Below, one piece after another: positions 1 through 6,784 of a stretch of 6,787 nt of DNA; positions within the stretch are counted from its first letter, which is position 1, and the number at the start of each line of letters is the position of its first letter. The notes beneath the pieces are model-generated. The model searched no databases, was not told the origin of the DNA, and was given only the letters and a program-made list of their open reading frames with translations. The translations under genes were made by a program, and so were the position numbers. Location of the stretch: assembly GCA_015486815.1 (NCBI GenBank), contig WFQY01000037.1:1-6787 (forward strand). Reading direction: 5' to 3'. The DNA comes from Phycisphaerae bacterium (GTDB lineage: Bacteria; Planctomycetota; Phycisphaerae; JAAYCJ01).

Positions 1-1
1 T

Positions 2-3000
2 GTTGACCTTTCTGCGATTGATCGGTTGATACATACTGCGGATACCCCCGAGCCTGCCAATATCACTTCAAGTAACGTAGCGTTCATTCAGCTTAAAACG
101 GCTTCCGCTGATGATGTTGCTTCTCAGATTCAGTCAGCGCTCGGTACAGGCGGCGGAGATTCCAAATCCAAATCGTCCGATGTGCCTATTGTGTCAGCTT
201 CGCCGGAAGGAAATTATTTGATAGTAACGGGTAAGCCTGCACAAATAGAGCGTATAAAAAAATATGCGGAGCAGTTTGATAAGATGGCGACTCAGCTGCC
301 CGAGGTTTTGGCGGTTAGACCTATTCAGAAAGCGTCCGCTCAACGTATAGCACAGATGCTTTTGGCGGTCGTGCCGCAGATGACGAGTACCAGTGTAAAA
401 CTCGCTAATGTGGATATGAGCGGTAGGGAAATCAATATCGAGAAATTGCTTGCAAAACCTTCTACCAAATCCGCCAAGCCGATGGTAACAATCGGCGTTG
501 ATAAAACAAACAACGTCCTCGTGATAAGAGGTCGGCCTCGCGATATCAAAGAAATCGATAAGATAATCGAAAACCTTACGTCAAACATCGAAGGCGATGT
601 CCAATTCAAGATTTATAAGCTTACCTATGCAAGCCCTTATGAGATAGCTCAAAATCTTGAAATGGTTTTCAATGAAGTATCAATGCCAAAAGTGAAATCG
701 ACTAAGAGAAATTCGCGGAGGAGAGTGCTGCCAAGCATCAAATATCGTATTCGCGCAATACCTGCTCCTTCTATGAATGCGGTTATTGTTCGTGCTAATC
801 CGCGAGATGACAGAGTGGTTAAGGAATTGATCGCTCAATTAGATGTTAAGAGGCCGGGAAACGTTAGGATTTTCAAACTTAAATATGCACGTGCGGACGC
901 AGTTGCGAGAAATATCACGGACGTTTTTAAAACTTCTCGCTCTCGTCGTAGAAGTAGTTTTAGCAGAATGAGTATCAGGTCTATTATAGGCGAGCAATGG
1001 CAATCGCCTGTTAGGGTTTCATACGATATTTCCTCAAACAGTATAATCGTTTCCGCAGATAAGGCGCAGATGTCTCAGATTGAACAGATAATAGAAACCG
1101 TAGATCAGCCTGCGGTCAGCGGAATGGATGTTTATGTGCTCGCACTTAAATCGGGCAAAGCGGAAAGACTCGCGCCTATGGTGCAAAAAGTAATCCAGCA
1201 GGCGGAAAAGATGCATGCATCACAATTGCGGCTTAGACCTGCGCCATTGGTTGTCTCCGCTGACAAACGGACTAATTCACTTATCATAGCTGGCAGTGCC
1301 AGACAGTATGAACAGGTAAAGAAACTCGTAACTCAACTCGAAGAATTGCAACCTGCCGGTCCCAAACGCATATATGTTGTGCCGTTACGCAATGTTGACC
1401 CGAAGCGTGCAAAGCAGATACTCGAGCAGCTTTTACCACGAACACAAAGTCGGGCAAATTCGTATTCACATCCGATATTTACTCTCTCCGATTATCTTAT
1501 ATCATCGGTAATTGCACAAACTACGAAACCGACCACTCAAAAGCATCAGCTTGCAACTTTACTGACAGAGCGAAAGCAACCTTCAAACTCCGCTTTGACG
1601 ATATTGAAGAAAATGATAGAAAGCTCACTTGATAAAGAAAATGCTCTGCCGTCTCATATGAGAGGAAAAAGAAAACTCACTCCAACGGTTAGGACTATCA
1701 AGCCGGCATTGCCGACTAAGAGTCAACTACCAGCTAAATCGTTTTCCGATATAAAGTCTTTGGCAATGAAAGTGAAGGGCGATGTTGAGATTACCCCTAT
1801 GCCCGAACAGGGCGCGTTAATAATTTCCGCAAGCGAAGAAGATTATAAAGTCATATCGAAAATTCTTGCTTTGTTGGATATGGCTGCTCCGGCTCCTGTA
1901 GTTAAAATATTCAAACTTAAGAACACTCAGGCAACTGTTCTGCAGGGGATATTAAACAAATTATTTGCGAGGAGAAAACTGCCTCGTGGTTTTCCGCCTA
2001 TCAACATAACAGCTGACCCTGCAACCAATTCGATTATCGTTTCCGCTGATCCGAAGATAATGAGTGAAATCGAGCGTGTAATAACGGAGCTTGATTCTAC
2101 CGAACAGATACCCGAAATCGAATATCAAACATTTACGCTACAAAATGCACGTGCCAGCGAAGTTGTTCCGAAGATTCAGGAAATGCTCAAGCAGATTTTA
2201 GCAGGCAGAGGCATTGACACAAAAAAACTCCCGTTTTCGATTACTTCGGACGATAGGACAAATACAATATTGGTAACAGCTCCCAAAAAATATCTTGACC
2301 AGTTTGCCAAACTGATAGCTGTCCTTGATTCGGTACCATCTTATGCTACCGTTCAAATGGAAATTGTCAGATTGAAACGTGCAAATGCGGATGCTCTTGG
2401 CAATCTTTTAAATTCGCTGGTAGCTTCTCAGGCGCCATCGAAAACGTCTGGCTCTCGCCGTCGAAGACGTGGCTGGATCTCGATGCCACTTTCCGAGCTG
2501 CAAACTTCACAGAGTAAACGTTCGTTTCAGATACTCAAAAGGCTGAAATTCGCTTCGGAAAAAGAAGGCAAGGAATTTACTCTCGACCTCGAAAAGCCGA
2601 TACTATTTCTGCCCGACAGTTCCAGTCAGTCGATAGCTATCTTATCGACGGAAGAAAATATAGATGCGATCAAGCAGATTATCGACTTGTTCGACCGCGT
2701 ACCAATAGCTGAAGATCTTAAAGTCAGGGTATTTCCGCTTAAACACGCTGATGCCGATGAAGTGGTGAAGGATCTTAAAGACCTTTTCAAACAGGGAAAA
2801 TCTCTTACCGAAGAGCCTGGTACGGGCAGAAAAGAAGGTGTGCCTGAGAATCTATCGGGCAAAGCTGTGGTCTATAATATTGCCTTTGCTTCCGATGCAA
2901 GAACAAATACCGTTATTGTCAGTGGCAGGGAATCAAGTGTAGCGTTGGTGGAAGCATTGATTACTCAGCTCGATAGCAATACATCTACTCATTTGTATCC

Positions 3001-5260
3001 TATCAGGCTTATTTGGCTAAAGAATGCTTCTGCGACCGATGTTGCAAAACTGCTACAGGATATGATGGACAAAAGGCTTAAGCGAACGAAGGCTCTCGGC
3101 GTTGGTAAGTCGGCGGAGCGAATGAGGGTTATAATACAAGCTGATGCGAGAACAAATTCCCTTCTGGTAAGTGCATCCGAAGATAATTTTGAGGAAATAA
3201 ACAAAATTGTCGATCAACTTGATTCTGCCAAAAGTATAGGATTTACTCCCGTTTTGATTACTTTGAAAAATATTCGCGCGGACGAGACAGCTAAGGTACT
3301 GCGAGATTTCTTCAAACAGCAGGCACAAGCGAAAAAACAGCTTACAAGGAACGCACAGGTTGAGCCAGCCCCCGTTATCGTTCCCGATCCGACGAGTAAT
3401 AGTCTGATAATCTGTGCTACAAGGGCAAATCTCAAAGACGCACAAAATCTGATCGATACGCTCGACAATATGTCCGTAACAAAGACAATGCAAGTGGCGG
3501 TTATTCCTCTTCGCAGTGCTGACGCGAGTGAGCTTGCAAAAGCGATTATGGGTGTACTTAATCCGTCTAAGAGCCAAAAGGGGCTCAGACAATCGGTCAT
3601 TCTCGAATTTCTACGAAAAACTCCCGAAGGCGCCCTACTGAGTACACGTGCCAAAAAAGATATTGTATATTTGTATGGCGATAAGACGAGCAATCTCCTA
3701 ATTGCTCTTGGTCCCGCTGATACTATTGATTTGATAAAGGCATTAGCGAAAGAAATTGATCAGATAGCACCATCGGTCAACATCAGAATCTTTGCTCTTA
3801 ACAATGCTGACGCTACCGAGATGAAAAAGACCATCGAAGAACTTTTCGCTATTGGAAAAGCTAAGAAGGGACAAGCTCCTACCATAGCTACAGGTCAAAC
3901 AGTGGTAGGGTCCAAATTGGAAAGGGAACTTCTGAGTGTAACAGCTGATTCTCGTACCAATTCGCTTATAGTTACGGGAACCAAATCGTATCTCGATTTG
4001 ATAGCGGATATGGTTAAAAAACTCGATTCGAAAGCTATCGAGCAGCAGAAGACCGAAGTGATTGCGTTGCGAAATGCGGATCCTGAAAATATTCAAAAAG
4101 CTATTTCCACGCTGATAGGCAATCGTATTAAAACGTTGAAGGAAGCTTATGGTAAGGATATAGCCCCCGAACGTCTCGTTGAGCAGGAGGTAAATATAGT
4201 CGCGGACAAAGACTCTCGCAAGGTTATCTTGCAAGCATCGCCAAGATATTTCGACAAAGTTAAACAGATAATAGCAGAGCTCGACGAACCGCCTTCGCAG
4301 GTAATGATACAGGCGTTGCTTGTTGATGTTCGTGTGGATAACAAAACGGAATACGGCTTTGAGGGTGTCGGACAGGATCTTGCGTTTACAAAGGCGAGTA
4401 ATGAAGCTGGAACACCGGGAATTGGGCCTAATCACGACATTATAGTCGGAACGGATGTCGGAGCAGGCGGTGGGGGTGCGTTGGCTGGTTTTACTTTCGC
4501 ACTCAATAGCGAAGATTTTAATTTCCTTCTACGTGCCCTTCAGTCCGACGGTAGGCTTCAGGTGTTATCACGTCCGCAGATAATGGCTCGTGATAATGTC
4601 GAAGCTGAGATTCAAATAGGCCAACGAGTGCCGTACCCGACGGGCTCGACTACATCTTCGGATACGGGAAATATCACGACGCAGATTCAATATGAGGACA
4701 TCGGAATAATTCTTAAAGTTACCCCTCATATCAATCCCGATGGTTATGTCATTCTCGATGTTGCACCGGAAATATCTTCGATAAGCGAATCGACTATTCA
4801 GATTTCCGAAGGACTTAATGCGACCGTGTTTAATAAAACCAAAGCGTCAACTACGGTAGCAATAAAAGACGGAGAGACTATTGTGATAGGCGGACTGTTT
4901 CGTACGGAAAAACGCCATAGGGAAAATAAAGTGCCTTTCTTCGGTGATTTGCCACTTATCGGATATCTGTTCAAGAGTCTGACCGATGTCGATGAAAAGA
5001 CCGAATTGCTGATAGTACTTACTCCGAAACTCGTTGATACCGTGGAAAAGGCTCGGAGAATTTCGAAGCACGAGCGAGACATTTTAGGATTATTGCCACA
5101 AGAGGTACGCGAGTCGGATCTTATGGGTAAATTGCGGGTAAAACCGGGGTATGAGCTTCAGACTACTCAGCCGGCTAATAGGGATTACAGCGACATAAAA
5201 CTATTTACTCAGCCTCAGACACAACCATCGCATTCGGACAGTAACAAAAATGAGAATTAG
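2..5260 (+). CDS. Giant secretin (GspD/PilQ-like) with at least 15 N-domain repeats, 5'-partial
   Basis: Outer-membrane secretin, the ring-forming channel of type II secretion, type IV pilus or related machines. The reading frame is open to the left edge, so the true start, signal peptide and any N0/STN domain lie upstream. A TTG at 26 is possible, but the codons before it (VDLSAIDRL) look like the end of a preceding repeat, so I treat the gene as truncated by the window. Numbering residue 1 from base 26, residues 17-1425 are fifteen N-type repeats, 1426-1670 the secretin pore domain, and 1671-1744 a polar tail. Ordinary secretins are about 600-800 residues with three or four N domains; this one exceeds 1750. 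Only one cysteine is visible (C1130). The stop overlaps the start of the next gene. Whether it is a GspD or PilQ orthologue cannot be decided here, because no other secretion gene is present. The secretin assignment is firm; the machine it serves is unknown. Confidence 0.95.
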   Translation, partial: VDLSAIDRLIHTADTPEPANITSSNVAFIQLKTASADDVASQIQSALGTGGGDSKSKSSDVPIVSASPEGNYLIVTGKPAQIERIKKYAEQFDKMATQLPEVLAVRPIQKASAQRIAQMLLAVVPQMTSTSVKLANVDMSGREINIEKLLAKPSTKSAKPMVTIGVDKTNNVLVIRGRPRDIKEIDKIIENLTSNIEGDVQFKIYKLTYASPYEIAQNLEMVFNEVSMPKVKSTKRNSRRRVLPSIKYRIRAIPAPSMNAVIVRANPRDDRVVKELIAQLDVKRPGNVRIFKLKYARADAVARNITDVFKTSRSRRRSSFSRMSIRSIIGEQWQSPVRVSYDISSNSIIVSADKAQMSQIEQIIETVDQPAVSGMDVYVLALKSGKAERLAPMVQKVIQQAEKMHASQLRLRPAPLVVSADKRTNSLIIAGSARQYEQVKKLVTQLEELQPAGPKRIYVVPLRNVDPKRAKQILEQLLPRTQSRANSYSHPIFTLSDYLISSVIAQTTKPTTQKHQLATLLTERKQPSNSALTILKKMIESSLDKENALPSHMRGKRKLTPTVRTIKPALPTKSQLPAKSFSDIKSLAMKVKGDVEITPMPEQGALIISASEEDYKVISKILALLDMAAPAPVVKIFKLKNTQATVLQGILNKLFARRKLPRGFPPINITADPATNSIIVSADPKIMSEIERVITELDSTEQIPEIEYQTFTLQNARASEVVPKIQEMLKQILAGRGIDTKKLPFSITSDDRTNTILVTAPKKYLDQFAKLIAVLDSVPSYATVQMEIVRLKRANADALGNLLNSLVASQAPSKTSGSRRRRRGWISMPLSELQTSQSKRSFQILKRLKFASEKEGKEFTLDLEKPILFLPDSSSQSIAILSTEENIDAIKQIIDLFDRVPIAEDLKVRVFPLKHADADEVVKDLKDLFKQGKSLTEEPGTGRKEGVPENLSGKAVVYNIAFASDARTNTVIVSGRESSVALVEALITQLDSNTSTHLYPIRLIWLKNASATDVAKLLQDMMDKRLKRTKALGVGKSAERMRVIIQADARTNSLLVSASEDNFEEINKIVDQLDSAKSIGFTPVLITLKNIRADETAKVLRDFFKQQAQAKKQLTRNAQVEPAPVIVPDPTSNSLIICATRANLKDAQNLIDTLDNMSVTKTMQVAVIPLRSADASELAKAIMGVLNPSKSQKGLRQSVILEFLRKTPEGALLSTRAKKDIVYLYGDKTSNLLIALGPADTIDLIKALAKEIDQIAPSVNIRIFALNNADATEMKKTIEELFAIGKAKKGQAPTIATGQTVVGSKLERELLSVTADSRTNSLIVTGTKSYLDLIADMVKKLDSKAIEQQKTEVIALRNADPENIQKAISTLIGNRIKTLKEAYGKDIAPERLVEQEVNIVADKDSRKVILQASPRYFDKVKQIIAELDEPPSQVMIQALLVDVRVDNKTEYGFEGVGQDLAFTKASNEAGTPGIGPNHDIIVGTDVGAGGGGALAGFTFALNSEDFNFLLRALQSDGRLQVLSRPQIMARDNVEAEIQIGQRVPYPTGSTTSSDTGNITTQIQYEDIGIILKVTPHINPDGYVILDVAPEISSISESTIQISEGLNATVFNKTKASTTVAIKDGETIVIGGLFRTEKRHRENKVPFFGDLPLIGYLFKSLTDVDEKTELLIVLTPKLVDTVEKARRISKHERDILGLLPQEVRESDLMGKLRVKPGYELQTTQPANRDYSDIKLFTQPQTQPSHSDSNKNEN
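74..4300 (+). repeat. Tandem array of 15 diverged secretin N (NolW/KH-like) repeats
   Basis: Each unit follows one plan: a beta strand ending in LK/LR/LT, then A-[DS]-A plus a helix of about 15 residues, a variable loop, a paired strand with consensus D-x-R-T-N-S-L-I-V-[ST]-[AG], and a helix ending I-x-x-L-D. Approximate unit starts in bases are 74, 305, 596, 863, 1127, 1364, 1898, 2117, 2348, 2720, 2999, 3242, 3488, 3779 and 4049; the last ends at 4300. Most units are 73-98 residues. Unit 6 (178) and unit 9 (124) carry insertions. The best consensus matches are units 5, 8, 10, 11 and 14, for example ADARTNSLLVSAS in unit 11. Units 1, 6 and 15 have degenerate second-strand motifs. The units are similar in protein but not near-identical in DNA, so the array is old. 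Residues before the first unit look like the end of another one. In known secretins such domains stack as periplasmic rings. Confidence 0.9.
1436..1783 (+). other. Long low-complexity insertion in N repeat 6
   Basis: Residues about 471-586 interrupt unit 6 between its first helix (ILEQLLP) and its second strand pair (VEITPMPEQGALIISAS). The insert is rich in Thr, Ser, Lys, Gln and Pro, with a possible amphipathic helix near 521-540 (NSALTILKKMIESSLDKENA). It has no cysteine and no recognised domain. It sits at the loop position that varies most between units. The reading frame is maintained throughout, so it is part of the protein and not a frameshift artefact. Function unknown. Confidence 0.7.
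4301..5035 (+). other. Secretin pore domain (C-terminal beta-barrel) of the giant secretin
   Basis: This domain spans residues 1426-1670 of the visible protein and follows unit 15 through the usual junction LDEPPSQVMIQALLVDV. Landmarks in order are a glycine-rich stretch at 1475-1488 (VGAGGGGALAGF), a plausible match to the central-gate region; FNFLLRALQSDGRLQVLSRP at 1498-1517; GQRVPYPTG at 1532-1540; the QYEDIGIILKVTPHI strand at 1555-1569; TTVAIKDGETIVIGGLFR at 1609-1626; and VPFFGDLPLIGYLF at 1636-1649, followed by KTELLIVLTPKLV. These are the hallmark motifs of the family, in the usual order and spacing, so the barrel should be functional. The VPFFGDLPLIGYLF signature resembles GspD, while TELLIVLTPKLV is closer to the PilQ wording, so subfamily assignment from motifs alone is weak. 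Confidence 0.93.
5036..5257 (+). other. C-terminal tail of the secretin, possible pilotin-binding segment
   Basis: Residues 1671-1744 follow the last barrel strand. The first half (about 1671-1700) is charged and probably helical (VEKARRISKHERDILGLL). The last 34 residues are rich in Gln, Thr, Ser, Pro and Asn and look disordered. In some type II and type III secretins a C-terminal S domain occupies this place and binds a lipoprotein pilotin. No S-domain sequence is recognisable here, so that role is inferred only from position and from the adjacent lipoprotein gene. Confidence 0.4.
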
Positions 5261-5813
5261 CAAAAGGAATTTACATTCGAAGATTATTTTCTGTCTTATT
5301 ATGTGCTTCTTATTCGTGCAGGGCTGTAAATCGCCCGTATCGACCAGGCCTGTTTCGCTAATAGGCTCACATCGGAAGCCGACGGGTTTGAAATTTTATA
5401 ATGACATAAGCTGGGTTTCACTTGTTGCGCATACTCCTCTTATTGATATTGAAAATGATGGTATTCCCGATGGTGTACGAGTTAAAGTATATTTGTACAG
5501 AAAGGGCGACCCTAAACCTGTTGCGGGGAAAGGTACAATTGTATTTCATCTGTTTCAGCAGGTAAAATCCACTTCCGGACAGATAGAAAACAAAGAGCTG
5601 TATCAGTGGATAGTTACTCCTGATGAGCTTGCACGTTATGTTACGCGCGAACGGTTCGGGTTGATTTGCCATCAGCTAAAACTCTATTGGACTAATGTCA
5701 AAATTGAAAAGCCCGATGTTTATCTGCAAGCGGAATTTGTCAGAGACGACGGCACAAAAGTTGTCTCTCTGCCTGTTTATCTGGCAATCACTATAACTAA
5801 TACTAAGCCGTAA
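5250..5813 (+). CDS. Predicted outer-membrane lipoprotein, planctomycete-type, function unknown
   Basis: A protein of 187 residues. It has a basic start (MRISKRNLHSK), a hydrophobic core at about 12-23, and a lipobox-like VQGC with the acylated cysteine at C26. Lysine follows the cysteine, which by the enterobacterial Lol rule would suit outer-membrane sorting. The mature part is mostly beta-like. It contains DIENDGIPDG at 66-75, then VRVKVYLY, a GTIVFHLF strand at 95-102, WIVTPDELARY at 120-130, and a final strand pair ending LPVYLAITI. I recall similar DGxPDG-VxVYLY-VxFxLY patterns in small planctomycete lipoproteins, but cannot name a family. The gene starts inside the secretin stop region with an 11-base overlap and no clear Shine-Dalgarno sequence, which suggests translational coupling. 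A role as pilotin or assembly partner of the secretin is a reasonable inference from context only. Confidence 0.85.
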   Translation: MRISKRNLHSKIIFCLIMCFLFVQGCKSPVSTRPVSLIGSHRKPTGLKFYNDISWVSLVAHTPLIDIENDGIPDGVRVKVYLYRKGDPKPVAGKGTIVFHLFQQVKSTSGQIENKELYQWIVTPDELARYVTRERFGLICHQLKLYWTNVKIEKPDVYLQAEFVRDDGTKVVSLPVYLAITITNTKP

Positions 5814-5815
5814 AT

Positions 5816-6508
5816 ATGAAAACACAAAAAAAATCCAAACTCGCTCGTCAATATCAGAAAAAACTCTGGGTTAGAAGAACACTCTTTGTATTGCTAATCG
5901 CACTTGTTGCTATTATTCGAATTACAAGTTGCGATAAGCATAAATCTTCGCCAGCTAATCTGCCTATTACAGACTTCGAACGATATAACGGCAGGACATT
6001 CACCTGTGTGAAGGTTATTGATGGCGATACTATCGATATTGATGTTCCCGATCCGCATTCCCGTAGGCATCGCGGATTTACACGTATTAGGCTTTGGGGG
6101 ATCGACACGCCCGAGATAGCTCATTATGGTAGGGGAAAAGCAATGTATTTCGGATATAAAGCTGCGGAATTTGCCCGAAAACTGCTCGCTGGCAAGCAGG
6201 TACGCTTGAAATTAGTAAAGGGAAAAACCAGAGGGTATTATGGCAGACTTTTAGCGTATGTGTTTCTTCCCGATGGCAGGATGTATAATCGGCTCGCAAT
6301 TATCGAAGGCTATGCCTATGCGGATTATCGATTTAAGCATCCGTATCTAAAAGAATTTTTGAAACTCGAAGCGCAGGCGAGAAAAAAACGAGTAGGTTTA
6401 TGGGCGGGAGTTACTCCTGCGGATCTTCCTCATTGGTATCGCAAATCGAAATTGAAAACTTTTTGGAAACAACAACATAGTAATAGTAAATCGGGGCAGG
6501 TTAAGTAA
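5816..6508 (+). CDS. Membrane-anchored thermonuclease homologue (SNase-like, OB-fold)
   Basis: A Ca2+-dependent phosphodiesterase family that cleaves DNA and RNA. The protein has 230 residues. After a very basic start (1-21) comes a hydrophobic segment at about 22-34, then ITSC at 36-39. That could be a lipobox, but R35 violates the usual rule against charge there, so a simple N-terminal anchor is equally likely. The SNase domain runs from about 60 to 198. Aligned by eye to staphylococcal nuclease, D21, R35, D40, E43 and R87 correspond to D71 (in VIDGDT), R92, D97 and E100 (in RLWGIDTPE) and R144 (in GYYGRLLAYV). All are present, as is the late LWAG motif, so it should be active. The hydrophobic N terminus would place the domain outside the cytoplasm. 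It starts two bases after the lipoprotein stop with no evident Shine-Dalgarno sequence, so it is probably the last gene of the same operon. The C terminus is rich in Lys and Gln. Confidence 0.93.
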   Translation: MKTQKKSKLARQYQKKLWVRRTLFVLLIALVAIIRITSCDKHKSSPANLPITDFERYNGRTFTCVKVIDGDTIDIDVPDPHSRRHRGFTRIRLWGIDTPEIAHYGRGKAMYFGYKAAEFARKLLAGKQVRLKLVKGKTRGYYGRLLAYVFLPDGRMYNRLAIIEGYAYADYRFKHPYLKEFLKLEAQARKKRVGLWAGVTPADLPHWYRKSKLKTFWKQQHSNSKSGQVK

Positions 6509-6527
6509 TTACTCGCACTACCATAAC

Positions 6528-6546
6528 CGATTTGCAAATCAAATCG
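6528..6546. terminator. Short hairpin between convergent genes, possible weak bidirectional terminator
   Basis: A perfect 7-base-pair inverted repeat, CGATTTG and CAAATCG, is separated by a 5-base loop (CAAAT). It lies 20 bases after the nuclease stop and overlaps the stop codon of the minus-strand gene. An alternative is the 12-base palindrome GATTTGCAAATC at 6529-6540. Neither strand has a following T-run, so intrinsic termination would be weak. The position between convergent genes is the main support. Confidence 0.3.
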
Positions 6547-6784
6547 AATAAAACCAACAGCACATTGCAAGAATTACTCCCCCCATTGCGCTGATTACGC
6601 CAGCCCAAAAGCCAAACCAGCCGAAAGTTTTAATTTTGCCTTCTCCCTCAGCTGCTCCTTCGAGACCACCGAGAAAACCCAAAAACCCTAGAAAAGCGGC
6701 ACTGGCGAGCCCCAACAGTATAAACGGCTTGCTTCGTGGAGCAACGAGAATCATATTTTCTTGAAAATTCCATCGGTGCAACAT
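6539..6784 (-). CDS. Small two-helix membrane protein, hypothetical
   Basis: Eighty-one residues when read from the ATG at 6784. The frame stays open to the right edge, so the protein could begin further right. M11 (ATG at 6752-6754) is an alternative start, giving 71 residues. Two hydrophobic stretches are visible: about 21-41 (FILLGLASAAFLGFLGFLGG) and 54-79 (ending VILAMCCWFYSI). They are joined by a Gly/Glu/Lys loop (EGAAEGEGKIK). Such an ordered hydrophobic-polar-hydrophobic pattern is unlikely by chance, and the gene fills DNA that has no + strand gene. No clear ribosome binding site is seen. I do not recognise the family. It converges on the nuclease gene, so it belongs to a different transcript and need not be functionally related. 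Confidence 0.5.
   Translation of the reverse strand: MLHRWNFQENMILVAPRSKPFILLGLASAAFLGFLGFLGGLEGAAEGEGKIKTFGWFGFWAGVISAMGGVILAMCCWFYSI

Noticed and set aside
26..28. TTG at 26 as the true start of the secretin
   Set aside because: The frame is open upstream to the window edge, and the eight codons before it read as the end of another N repeat. There is no signal peptide after the TTG and no ribosome binding site.
74..4300. Recent tandem DNA duplication, or an assembly artefact, as the cause of the repeat array
   Set aside because: Units differ widely in length and codons, and I see no long identical DNA stretches. The repetition is at protein level and old.
3743..4435. A 230-codon open frame on the minus strand, and several shorter ones antisense to the secretin (for example 3053-3592 and 3214-3693)
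   Set aside because: They lie wholly inside the strongly supported secretin repeats, their translations show no domain or ordered hydrophobic pattern, and they overlap each other in different frames. They are shadows.
5826..5833. Run of eight A residues near the start of the nuclease gene, as a possible phase-variation or frameshift site
   Set aside because: It encodes ordinary lysine codons in a basic N terminus, the frame is intact, and similar short A-runs occur elsewhere in this A-rich sequence without any sign of function.
5850..5940. Nuclease as a definite lipoprotein (ITSC)
   Set aside because: An arginine at position -4 relative to the cysteine breaks the usual lipobox rule, so only a general membrane anchor is supported.
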